Source of the DNA: Komagataeibacter medellinensis NBRC 3288
GTDB taxonomy: Bacteria > Pseudomonadota > Alphaproteobacteria > Acetobacterales > Acetobacteraceae
Direction: 5' to 3'
Assembly: GCF_000182745.2 (NCBI RefSeq)
Contig: NC_016027.1
Location: 685,001-749,000 of the forward strand
Length of the DNA: 64,000 nt
Shown here piece after piece: positions 1-7,765 of the stretch. A program made the translations under genes and the position numbers. The notes under the pieces were generated by a model that was not told the DNA's origin, did not search any database, and was given only the letters and a program-made list of their open reading frames with translations. Each line of letters starts with the position of its first letter. The stretch's first letter is position 1.

Positions 1-15
1 CAGGAGAATCCTGCC

Positions 16-501
16 ATGAAACGCCTGCCCCTGCTTGCCATCGTTACCGCCATAGCCAGTCTGCTGCCACTGATCGGCTGTACCTGCGCGATCCTGTTCC
101 TGACACCGGACCATACGCCACGCCTGCTTACGGCGGCCGTGGGGTATGGCGCGGTCATGCTGTCCTTCCTCGGTGCCGTGCACTGGGGGCTGGCGCTGGA
201 ACAGCCCGACATCGTTCCTGTCGGCGGCACACAGCGCCTGACCAACATGCGGCTGGCGCTGGGGGGCGTTCCCGCCATTATCGGCTGGGCCGGGCTGTGT
301 GCCGCAACAGTGCGGGAACTGGCCGGGCTGCTCATCCTGATTGCCGGTTTCGTGATAGTGGGTATCGGACAGCGCATGGCATGGCAGCGTGGCGCCATGC
401 CGCGCGGTTACCTGACTGTGCAGTGGTTTGTCATCTGCCTGGCAGAACTGTGCTTTCTGGCCATACTGGCAGCCTGCATGGGCATGCGCCCGGCACAGTA
501 G
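16..501 (+). CDS. DUF3429 family small integral membrane protein
   Basis: A 161-residue hydrophobic protein with about four to five predicted membrane spans (residues about 5-30, 35-58, 85-103, 105-122 and 133-155). The GAVHWGLAL segment followed by a conserved RLALGGVPAIIGW-like segment is typical of the DUF3429 family, whose function is unknown. The ATG is preceded by a good Shine-Dalgarno sequence (caggag) about 7 nt upstream. It converges on the aldehyde dehydrogenase operon; the gap between them holds a repeat copy and a hairpin terminator. Family assignment is from memory of the family pattern; no catalytic residues are evident. Confidence 0.8.
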   Translation: MKRLPLLAIVTAIASLLPLIGCTCAILFLTPDHTPRLLTAAVGYGAVMLSFLGAVHWGLALEQPDIVPVGGTQRLTNMRLALGGVPAIIGWAGLCAATVRELAGLLILIAGFVIVGIGQRMAWQRGAMPRGYLTVQWFVICLAELCFLAILAACMGMRPAQ

Positions 502-537
502 GAAATCTGGCAAAATAAACAGTCAAGCAAACAAGTA

Positions 538-615
538 AAAGTTCTTGGTGAAGCTTTTTCAAAAAGCTTCACCAAGAACGCCGCCTTTTGAAAAAAGACA
601 GCATCCAAAAATTTT
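538..615 (+). repeat. Dispersed two-hairpin intergenic repeat, copy A
   Basis: Copy A contains a perfect inverted repeat at 541-579 (arms of 19 nt, one-base centre, arm GTTCTTGGTGAAGCTTTTT), followed by a second, imperfect GCCGCC...AGACAGC hairpin and a closing CCAAAAATTTT arm. The same architecture recurs near 14.3, 20.2, 25.3, 38.7, 47.6, 55.2 and 63.5 kb. It lies between two convergent genes, so it could act as a bidirectional terminator. Confidence 0.85.
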
Positions 616-665
616 CTTTCCTATATCAGTCTGTTGTTATGGGCAGACCATCTTCACCCCATAAT

Positions 666-702
666 AAAAAACCCCGGCACACTGGGTGTGCCGGGGTTTT
701 TC
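666..702 (-). terminator. Rho-independent terminator, probably bidirectional
   Basis: The hairpin AAAAACCCCGGCAC / GTGCCGGGGTTTTT has 14-nt arms and a short loop, with a T-run on either strand. It lies 20 nt past the stop codon of the aldehyde dehydrogenase large subunit and also faces the end of the DUF3429 gene. Confidence 0.9.
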
Positions 703-721
703 GTAGTCAGTCAGGCTGTAA

Positions 722-3043
722 TCAGGTGTTCTGTAGGGCGCGCAGCACATCTGCCGGGCGCACCGGCATATGGCGCAGGCGCACGCCCACGGCATTGAAG
801 ATGGCGTTGCCGATTGCAGGCCCCACCACTGTCGTGCCCGGTTCACCCAGCCCCATCGGCTTCTCCGTGCTGGGCAGGAACTCGATGTCCATTTCCGGCG
901 TATCGGCAAGGCGCAGCGGGGTGTAAGTATTCAGGTTGCGGTCAACCGGCATGCCGTTGACGATTTCCGTGTTCTCGAACAGCACCATGCTCAAGCCCCA
1001 CAGCGCAGCACCCTCGGTCTGGGCTTTCGCACCATCGGGATCGACCACGGTGCCCGCATCCACCACGATGGTCAGCTTCTGGCAGGTCACGACACCGGTG
1101 CTGCGGTCCACATGCACCTGCGCCACACAACCGATCCATGTCGGCATGCCGCGTTCCTGTCCCGCCGTAGTGGCAAGACCAAAGGCTGAGTCCTTGGGTA
1201 GGGTGGTCTTGCCCCAGTTCGTCTTCTCCATCAACCTGCGCACAACAGCAGCCTGACGCAGTGCGCCACCCACGGAATCAGGCGCCTGTCCCTTGTTGCG
1301 ACCCTGTGCTGTCAGCAGTTCAAGGCGGAACTGGGCCGGATCCTTCTTCTGGCGGTGCGCGACCTCATCAAGGAAGCACTCGATCCCCCAACTGGTCCAG
1401 CCGGGGCTGACCGAACGCAGCCAGCCGGGGCGGAATGTCTTTTCCGCCAGATCGTTGCGCAGCGCACGGACACGGAAGGCGCCCACCTCGTACCAATGGT
1501 CGCCGCCAGCAATAGCGAACTGGTCATAGGGCTTGCCATCCACGCCTTTTTCCATGAACGCTTCGGCCATTACACCCGTGGGCCAGCCCGCGGCCGCCTG
1601 GTAATCCATGGAGGTGATCTTGTCGCTGGCATCGAATGCCATGCGGACACGCTGGACGGACGGCGAGCGGAAGGAATCGAACTGCATATCGTCCGAACGC
1701 GTCAGGATCAGCTTGACCGGCTTGCCCCCCAGCGCCTTGGAGGCGAGGGCAGCCGGGATCATGTAATCCCCGTTCAGCCGACGGCCAAACCCGCCACCCA
1801 GCAGGTAGCTGCGCAGGATCACCTTACTTTCGGGTACCTGCAGTGACTTGGCCAACGTGGGCAGGATCAGGCTCTGCCACTGATTACCGGCGTGGATCTC
1901 GTACACCCCATCCTTCTGGAAGGCCAGCGCATTGGTCGGCTCCAGCTGGTAGTGCAGCACTGACGCACAGGTATATTCCTGATCCATGACCAGATGCGCG
2001 CCAGAGAACGCCTTGTCCACACCATCATCGTTGAAGATGTAGACACCGCCTTCCTTGTTGCTGATCAGTTGGCGGCCACGGTCCTGAATGTCGCGTTCGG
2101 ACGTATGGATCGTCTCGCCCGGCGTCCACTCCACCTTCAGCGCGTCGGTGGCGCGGATGGCGGCGGTGTAGCTTTCGGCCAGAACCACAACCCAACCCTG
2201 CACAACTTCCGACGGGTCATCAATCAGCAGGTAGCGGACATAACCCTTGATCTTCTTCGCATCGGTATCGTCAACCGAACGGACCTTGGAGCCATAGCGG
2301 GTGGGCGGCATCTTGGGGCGGGCATAGACCATGCCTTCCACCTTGGCGTCGATACCGTAGATGGCGGTGCCGTTGGTCTTGGCCGGGATGTCCAGCGCCT
2401 TGAGTTCGGCATTGCCGATCAGCCTGCGCTCGCTTGCGGGCTTGAGCGGCAGCTTGGCCATTTCCTCGGGCGTGAAGGAATGGGACGGATGCCCCTTGGT
2501 TACGATATCGCCAAAGCTGATCTGCTTGCCGCCAGCGCTGACAATGCTGTTGGCAACCGTGCACTTGTCCGGCGTGGTGCCGAGCAGGCGGGCCGCTTCC
2601 TCCACCAGTGCGGTGCGGGTTGCCGCACCGGCCTGGCGGAAGACATCCCATGTCATCCACACCGACCAGCTGCCACCAGTGACCATCAGGCCCCATTTGG
2701 GGTCGGTATCTACATAGTTGATGCGGACCTTGCTCCAGTCGGCTTCCATCTCGTCCGCGATGATGCGGGCAAGGGCGGTGCCGATGTGCTGGCCCATCTC
2801 GGCACGGATGATGTTGACCGTGATGATCCCGTCGGGTGCGATGGCGCACCAGATGGTGGGCTCGAACGCACCATCACCGGGACCTGCGTTATCGAGCGGG
2901 AAAATCTGGTTGGCCGAGGCCTGGCGCGCGAAGCCGAACATGACACCGGCGCCAAGCGAGGTAACAAGGAAGCCACGGCGTGACAGGGAAGGCTGTTCAC
3001 GGCGGCCGTCCCTGCCCAGGCGAAAGCGGTCTAATCTACCCAT
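722..3043 (-). CDS. aldH: Membrane-bound aldehyde dehydrogenase, molybdopterin-binding large subunit
   Basis: The protein is 773 residues long from the ATG at 3043. It is the catalytic subunit of the periplasm-facing, quinone-linked aldehyde dehydrogenase that acetic acid bacteria use to oxidise acetaldehyde to acetate; it belongs to the xanthine dehydrogenase/isoquinoline oxidoreductase superfamily. The N-terminus carries a twin-arginine signal (SRRGFLVTSLG, residues about 21-31, likely cleavage after ASA at about 44), as expected for a folded molybdenum cofactor protein. Glycine-rich cofactor segments such as LGGGFGRRLNGD and the C-terminal MGLGEPGTTVVGPAIGNA are present. From memory the length and sequence nearly match the K. 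europaeus enzyme. This start is preferred over one 20 codons upstream because it overlaps the stop of the iron-sulfur subunit by 8 nt (ATGGGTAG), a translational-coupling arrangement. The older literature described this enzyme as PQQ-dependent; the sequence is of the molybdopterin type. Confidence 0.95.
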   Translation of the reverse strand: MGRLDRFRLGRDGRREQPSLSRRGFLVTSLGAGVMFGFARQASANQIFPLDNAGPGDGAFEPTIWCAIAPDGIITVNIIRAEMGQHIGTALARIIADEMEADWSKVRINYVDTDPKWGLMVTGGSWSVWMTWDVFRQAGAATRTALVEEAARLLGTTPDKCTVANSIVSAGGKQISFGDIVTKGHPSHSFTPEEMAKLPLKPASERRLIGNAELKALDIPAKTNGTAIYGIDAKVEGMVYARPKMPPTRYGSKVRSVDDTDAKKIKGYVRYLLIDDPSEVVQGWVVVLAESYTAAIRATDALKVEWTPGETIHTSERDIQDRGRQLISNKEGGVYIFNDDGVDKAFSGAHLVMDQEYTCASVLHYQLEPTNALAFQKDGVYEIHAGNQWQSLILPTLAKSLQVPESKVILRSYLLGGGFGRRLNGDYMIPAALASKALGGKPVKLILTRSDDMQFDSFRSPSVQRVRMAFDASDKITSMDYQAAAGWPTGVMAEAFMEKGVDGKPYDQFAIAGGDHWYEVGAFRVRALRNDLAEKTFRPGWLRSVSPGWTSWGIECFLDEVAHRQKKDPAQFRLELLTAQGRNKGQAPDSVGGALRQAAVVRRLMEKTNWGKTTLPKDSAFGLATTAGQERGMPTWIGCVAQVHVDRSTGVVTCQKLTIVVDAGTVVDPDGAKAQTEGAALWGLSMVLFENTEIVNGMPVDRNLNTYTPLRLADTPEMDIEFLPSTEKPMGLGEPGTTVVGPAIGNAIFNAVGVRLRHMPVRPADVLRALQNT

Positions 3044-3509
3044 TTGATGCATCTCCGCGTGCGGTGGCCGCGGCCTTCTTGATGGCCTCACGAATGCGAA
3101 CATAGGTCATGCACCGGCACAGGCTGCCAGCCATGACGGCATCGATTTCCTCATCGGTAGGCGAGGGGTAATCCTTGAGCAGGCTGATCGCCTGCATGAT
3201 CTGCCCGGACTGGCAGTAACCGCACTGCGGCACCTGGATTTCACGCCAGACCTGCTGGACCGGGTGGTTGCCCTCGGGATCAATGCCTTCGATCGTGGTG
3301 ATGTCAGCCCCTTCGGCGGCGCTGACGGGGGTCACGCAGGAACGGGTGGCCCGGCCACCGATATGGATGGTGCACGCACCACACATGCCGATGCCGCAAC
3401 CAAATTTCGTTCCGGTCAGGCCAACTTCGTCACGGATAACCCACAGCAGGGGGGTATCACCCGGTACGTCAACGGTTACTTCCCGTCCATTGAGGCGAAA
3501 GGTCGTCAT
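3036..3509 (-). CDS. Membrane-bound aldehyde dehydrogenase, [2Fe-2S] small subunit
   Basis: The protein has 157 residues. It carries two [2Fe-2S] clusters: a plant-ferredoxin-type set (CGIGMCGAC at about 38-46 plus a later Cys in RSCVTP) and the all-helical C-terminal set (CGYCQSGQ and GSLCRCMTY). It passes electrons from the molybdenum site of the large subunit towards the cytochrome subunit. It is the middle gene of a three-gene operon: the cytochrome c gene ends 21 nt upstream of its start, and its stop overlaps the large-subunit start. No signal peptide is visible, so it is probably exported together with the Tat-dependent large subunit. It is called aldF or aldG in different reports, so no symbol is assigned. 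Confidence 0.93.
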   Translation of the reverse strand: MTTFRLNGREVTVDVPGDTPLLWVIRDEVGLTGTKFGCGIGMCGACTIHIGGRATRSCVTPVSAAEGADITTIEGIDPEGNHPVQQVWREIQVPQCGYCQSGQIMQAISLLKDYPSPTDEEIDAVMAGSLCRCMTYVRIREAIKKAAATARGDASNG

Positions 3510-3530
3510 GTTCTAGCTCCGTCTTTCAGC

Positions 3531-4859
3531 TCAATGGGACGACGCGACAGGGGAGACGGGCAGGGTCTTGCGCACCTCGGCCGCCTTCTTTTCCAGATCG
3601 GTCCACGGCGGCAGTGTCGTGCGGGTCGCACGCAGGTAGGTCGCCAGGCGGGCCAGATCCGCATCGGAGAAGGAATGGTAGAAACTGGGCATGGATACGG
3701 TGGAGATCCCTTCCGTCGTACCGATCCCGCGCAGAATCACCTGGAACAGGTTGGTCGGCTCGTCCAGCCACAGCGCGTTGTTCAGCGCAAGGTCGGGGCG
3801 GCCTTCAACTGGCTGCGGCCCGGAATTGGCATGGCACGCGGCACAGGCACCGGCATAAAGCTTGGCGTTCGGGTTCACCTGCGGGCCGACCAGATCCTTC
3901 ATGGAAGCCTGCATGGCCCATTTCAGAGCCTTGGGGTCCTGGCTTACGCGGGTGGAGGCATGGTCGATATCAGCCAGATAATGCGCGATGGCGTGCACAT
4001 CGGATTCCGGCATTTCGCTCAGGCCGCCATGAACAACAGGCGACATGGGGCCAGCGGCACTACCATGCAGCGGGGCGGAACCAAAGCGCAGGTATTTGAA
4101 ATACTCGTCCTCGGTCCAGACAACCGGGGTCGGGTTGTGTTCATTGAGCGGGGGGGCAATCCAGTTGTCAACCGGCGCGCCATCATACGGTGCGCTGCTC
4201 TTTTCCGCACCCATGAGGTTACGCGGGGTATGACAGGCGGAGCAGTGGCTCAGGCCTTCGGCCAGGTACGCGCCACGGTTCCACTGCGCATCATGCGCAG
4301 GATCATTCTTGAGCGGACCTTCATGCAGGAACAGGAGCTTCCAGCCCGCCTGTTCAAGACGGATGTTGAAGGGGAAGCCCACCGTATTGTCACGCTTGAC
4401 CGAATGCACCGGCTCACGCGTCATGAGGAAGGCATAGACATCCGCGATGTCCTGATCCGTCATGTGCGTGAAATGGTCGAACGGGAAAGCGGGGAAGAGC
4501 TGCGTGCCATCACGCGAGATACCCTTGCGCATGGCGCGGTGGAAGGCTGCTTCCGACCAGCGGCCGATGCCCGTTTCCGGGTCAGGCGTGATGTTGGAGG
4601 AGAAGATGGCGCCAAAGGGCGTATCCATCTTGTAATCGCCCGCAAGCTCCACGCCGCGCACGCCATCGGTGCGGGTATGGCACTCGGCACAGTAGCCGCC
4701 AGCGGCCAGCACGCGACCGTGCTCGATCTGCGCTGCGGTAAAGGAGGAAGGAGGAGGCGGTGCAACCGGCGCAATGGCCGGATACCACGCATAAGCCAGG
4801 AACCCGACGCCGCCGGCGACACCGATCCCCACAATCGCTGCTGCAATACGTTTAATCAC
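3531..4859 (-). CDS. Membrane-bound aldehyde dehydrogenase, tri-heme cytochrome c subunit
   Basis: A 442-residue protein with an N-terminal hydrophobic segment (about residues 4-25) and three c-type heme motifs: CAECH (57-61), CSACH (about 205) and CAACH (about 338). This three-domain layout matches the cytochrome subunits of alcohol and aldehyde dehydrogenase complexes of acetic acid bacteria, which hand electrons to ubiquinone in the cytoplasmic membrane. The start is GTG (reverse of cac at 4857-4859) with only a weak GAGAA-type ribosome site, so the start is slightly uncertain. It is the first gene of the operon, followed by the [2Fe-2S] and molybdopterin subunits. Confidence 0.93.
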   Translation of the reverse strand: MIKRIAAAIVGIGVAGGVGFLAYAWYPAIAPVAPPPPSSFTAAQIEHGRVLAAGGYCAECHTRTDGVRGVELAGDYKMDTPFGAIFSSNITPDPETGIGRWSEAAFHRAMRKGISRDGTQLFPAFPFDHFTHMTDQDIADVYAFLMTREPVHSVKRDNTVGFPFNIRLEQAGWKLLFLHEGPLKNDPAHDAQWNRGAYLAEGLSHCSACHTPRNLMGAEKSSAPYDGAPVDNWIAPPLNEHNPTPVVWTEDEYFKYLRFGSAPLHGSAAGPMSPVVHGGLSEMPESDVHAIAHYLADIDHASTRVSQDPKALKWAMQASMKDLVGPQVNPNAKLYAGACAACHANSGPQPVEGRPDLALNNALWLDEPTNLFQVILRGIGTTEGISTVSMPSFYHSFSDADLARLATYLRATRTTLPPWTDLEKKAAEVRKTLPVSPVASSH

Positions 4860-5082
4860 GATGTTCTCGCGGTTGTGAAAGTCATCATATCACCCCGTAT
4901 CATCCGCCCGGTTCCAGTGCCGGTATGGCGCGAAACACATGAGGTGGCACAGCGTTGCACCACCCCCGAAGCACCGGAACTGCCAGATGTGCGGGAACAT
5001 CGGCGCCACGGCGGAAACTTCTGTATTACCGTTTCCTAATCAAGCGGTCCGGGCGCGCGTAAGGTCAAAGCGGTGATAAGAC

Positions 5083-5105
5083 TTATTTATTTATAAAATA
5101 AATAA
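5083..5105. promoter_or_regulatory. Perfect A+T-only inverted repeat
   Basis: Arms TTATTTATTT and AAATAAATAA around a 3-nt centre form a palindrome made only of A and T in an otherwise GC-rich genome. It lies about 225 nt upstream of the aldehyde dehydrogenase operon start. It might be an upstream promoter element or a binding site; the function is an inference. Confidence 0.5.
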
Positions 5106-5205
5106 AGAACAGCCACCACAAAACCCTGGATAACCGGGCTGCGGGGGCCTGCTGGTTCACTTTTCTATATTTGTTTGGATATAGACAGAAAGAGGGACTG
5201 TCAAT

Positions 5206-5231
5206 CCGGGGAAGGAAAAATCCTTCCCCGG
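5206..5231 (-). terminator. Hairpin downstream of glucose dehydrogenase
   Basis: The arms CCGGGGAAGGA and TCCTTCCCCGG around AAAA lie 10 nt past the stop codon of gcd. The stem is strong but is not followed by a T-run on the minus strand, so termination efficiency is uncertain. Confidence 0.65.
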
Positions 5232-5240
5232 TCCATGGCG

Positions 5241-7625
5241 TCAGTTCTGGTCGGCCAGGGTGTAGGCGACGATATAATCACCCAGCTTGGTGCCAAACGA
5301 GCCATGGCCGCCATCGGCTGTCACGACATACTGCTTGCCATCCACGGCATAGGTCATGGGTGTGGACTGGCCACCGGCGGGCAGGCGGTCCTGCCACAGC
5401 ACACGACCGGTCGTCACATCATAAGCGCGGATGTAGTAGTCCAGCGTGGAGGTCAGGAACGCGACCCCGCCCGCCGTGGTCAGCGGGCCACCCAGGCTGG
5501 GTACGCCCATCTTGATGGGCAGCGGCAGGGGCGCGCTGTCACGGATGGTGCCGTTACGGTGCTTCCACACGATCTTGTTGGTGCGCAGATCAATACCGGA
5601 CATATAGCCCCATGCTGGCTGCTTGCATGGCAGACCAAACGGCGAGAGGAACGGGTGCAGGTCCACGCCATAGGGCACGCCAAACTGCGGCTGTACGCCA
5701 CTTTCGCTGCCCGAGGGCAGGGACTTGTCCGGCGAGGCCGGGTTGTTCGGTCCGCGAGGGATCAGGGTGGAGACGAACGGAATGGCGATGGGGTTGGCAA
5801 TGGCGATCTGGCGCACGGGGTCAACGGCCAGTCCTCCCCATTCAAACATGCCCAGATTGCCGGGAAACACCAGCGTGCCCTGCAGCGAAGGCGGCGTGAA
5901 CGTACCGTCATAGCGCAGGCGGTGGAACATGATGCGGCAGACCAGTTGATCAAACATCGTACCGCCCCACATGTCGGCATCCGTCAGCTTCTTGCTGGGG
6001 CGGAAGGTCAACTGCGAGAAGGGCTGCGTGGGCGAGAGATGATCGCCGGGGGCGGCTCCCTGCGGCACAGGCTGCTCGGGGGCGGGGACCACAAGCTGGC
6101 CATTGCGGCGGTCGATTACGAAGATATTGCCGGTCTTGGCCGGGGCATACAGCGTGGGCACGATCTCGCCGCTAGCGGTGCGGATATCGACCAGACTGGG
6201 CTGGGCGGGGATGTCCATGTCCCACAGGTCATGGTGCACGGTCTGGTAGCTCCACACCAGCTTGCCGGTGGTGGCGTTCAGCGCCACGATGGAACTGGCG
6301 TAACGCTCAGCATCGGCCCCACGGTTGCCACCCCAGATATCGGGCGTCTGCACACCCATGGGGATATAGACCAGGTCCAGCTTCGCATCATAGGACGACG
6401 TGATCCACGAATTGGGGGAATTGGGTACGAAGGTATGGTGTTCGGACGGCATTTCGTTCGGGTCGGGATTGCCGGGGTCGAACGCCCATTGCAGCGCGCC
6501 GGTATGCACATCGAACCCACGCGTCACACCTGATGGTTCATGCGTAGAATAATTATCCGTCACCGCGCCAGACACGATCACGGTGGTGTCGGTCACAACC
6601 GGGGGAGATGTGGGTTCGTAGAAGCCCAGCGTCTTGACCGGCATGCCATCGCGCAGGTCCACCACACCATTGTTGCCAAAAGAGGCGCAGCGCGCGCCGC
6701 TTTCCGCATCGAGGGCGAAAAGCTGGCCATCATTGGTGGGCAGGAAAATGCGGCGCGCGCATTCCACGGGGGCTGCGGCGGTATCTGCCTGCGCGTCCAC
6801 CTTGTCCTCATGATAGGACACGCCACGGCAGGTCAGGTGCTGGAAAGTCCGGTTGTACTGCAGCTTGGGGTCGAACTTCCACCGCTCCTTGCCCGTCTTC
6901 GCATCCAGCGCGAACAGGATCTGGTGCGGGGTGCACAGGTAGAGCGTATCACGCACCTTGATGGGGGTGACTTCATCGGTAATCTCGCCCGGATCGTTCG
7001 GTCCGCGCATGTCACCGGTGCGGAAGGTCCAGGCCACCTTCAGTTTGCTGACGTTACCGGTATTGATCTGCTTGAGCGGGGAGAAACGGTCCCCGAACTG
7101 GGTACGGCCATAGGCCTGCCAGTCTTCATCGGGCATCTGGTGGGCATCACCGGGTTCGGGCGCATTCTGTGCCACGGGGGGCAGGTTGCCCGCAATATCC
7201 TGCGGGTCACCCATCAGTGCCGCACCGATCACCACCACGGCCGCGCCGATCGCACCCAGCAAGGGCAGGCGCGCGCCCAGACCCGCAGGTTGCAGGTTCC
7301 GCGTCACCCACGGCAGCAGCAGCACGATGCCAATGGGCACCAGAATGTCCCCCCGCGGCGCCAGCGCCCAGAAGTCCAGTCCCGCTTCACCAACGGCCCA
7401 TGCCATGGTGCCCAGCAGCAGGACCGCATAGACCGTAAGGGCAGCCGCCTGCCGCCGGAACAGCAAAAACGCCGTAACCAGCAGCACGACACCTGCCACT
7501 ACATAATAAAAGGAACCGCCAATGGCGCAGAGCCATAGGCCACCGCCCAGCAGGTAGAGACCTGTCAGGGCACAGACGGCAATGGCCGCAGCAAGAAGGG
7601 GAGCCGAACGCAAGGGGGTATTCAT
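5241..7625 (-). CDS. gcd: PQQ-dependent membrane-bound glucose dehydrogenase
   Basis: The protein has 794 residues, the usual length of mGDH (E. coli Gcd is 796). The first about 140 residues form five membrane spans that anchor the enzyme and bind ubiquinone. The remainder is the periplasmic eight-bladed quinoprotein propeller, opening with WQAYGRTQFGDRFSPL and containing the typical AWTFRTGD, VNDG/TNDGQLFALDA and PAGGQSTPMTY blade motifs. It oxidises D-glucose to glucono-lactone outside the cytoplasm and feeds electrons directly to ubiquinone. It stands between the aldehyde dehydrogenase operon and a polyol dehydrogenase on the same strand but with wide gaps, so it probably has its own promoter. 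The ATG at 7625 gives full family length. Confidence 0.96.
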   Translation of the reverse strand: MNTPLRSAPLLAAAIAVCALTGLYLLGGGLWLCAIGGSFYYVVAGVVLLVTAFLLFRRQAAALTVYAVLLLGTMAWAVGEAGLDFWALAPRGDILVPIGIVLLLPWVTRNLQPAGLGARLPLLGAIGAAVVVIGAALMGDPQDIAGNLPPVAQNAPEPGDAHQMPDEDWQAYGRTQFGDRFSPLKQINTGNVSKLKVAWTFRTGDMRGPNDPGEITDEVTPIKVRDTLYLCTPHQILFALDAKTGKERWKFDPKLQYNRTFQHLTCRGVSYHEDKVDAQADTAAAPVECARRIFLPTNDGQLFALDAESGARCASFGNNGVVDLRDGMPVKTLGFYEPTSPPVVTDTTVIVSGAVTDNYSTHEPSGVTRGFDVHTGALQWAFDPGNPDPNEMPSEHHTFVPNSPNSWITSSYDAKLDLVYIPMGVQTPDIWGGNRGADAERYASSIVALNATTGKLVWSYQTVHHDLWDMDIPAQPSLVDIRTASGEIVPTLYAPAKTGNIFVIDRRNGQLVVPAPEQPVPQGAAPGDHLSPTQPFSQLTFRPSKKLTDADMWGGTMFDQLVCRIMFHRLRYDGTFTPPSLQGTLVFPGNLGMFEWGGLAVDPVRQIAIANPIAIPFVSTLIPRGPNNPASPDKSLPSGSESGVQPQFGVPYGVDLHPFLSPFGLPCKQPAWGYMSGIDLRTNKIVWKHRNGTIRDSAPLPLPIKMGVPSLGGPLTTAGGVAFLTSTLDYYIRAYDVTTGRVLWQDRLPAGGQSTPMTYAVDGKQYVVTADGGHGSFGTKLGDYIVAYTLADQN

Positions 7626-7765
7626 AAGTTTTCCTGATTACCGTGATACGTCAGTACGAACATTCTCCCATGAAAAGCATTAGGAGATGCAGGCAGGTCA
7701 AGGCCAAACTAATGAATAAAACGTGTGAAACACCCTTGCAGTTCGCAATTTACCGCCGAATTTTA

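Larger units (their letters stand above)
4860..5240. other. 381-bp intergenic region upstream of the aldehyde dehydrogenase operon
   Basis: No gene is supported here. It holds the upstream region of the aldehyde dehydrogenase operon (minus strand) and the 3' flank of glucose dehydrogenase. The half near 5040-5200 is much richer in A and T than its surroundings and contains the palindrome at 5083-5105 and the hairpin at 5206-5231. I could not pick a convincing -35/-10 pair. Confidence 0.7.

Noticed and set aside
3264-5039. Long open frame (591 codons) on the plus strand opposite the aldehyde dehydrogenase cytochrome and Fe-S subunits
   Set aside because: It runs antisense to genes with clear heme and cluster motifs; open antisense frames are expected from the high third-position GC bias.
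5175-6533. 452-codon open frame opposite glucose dehydrogenase
   Set aside because: It is a shadow of gcd; no recognisable domain or ribosome site.
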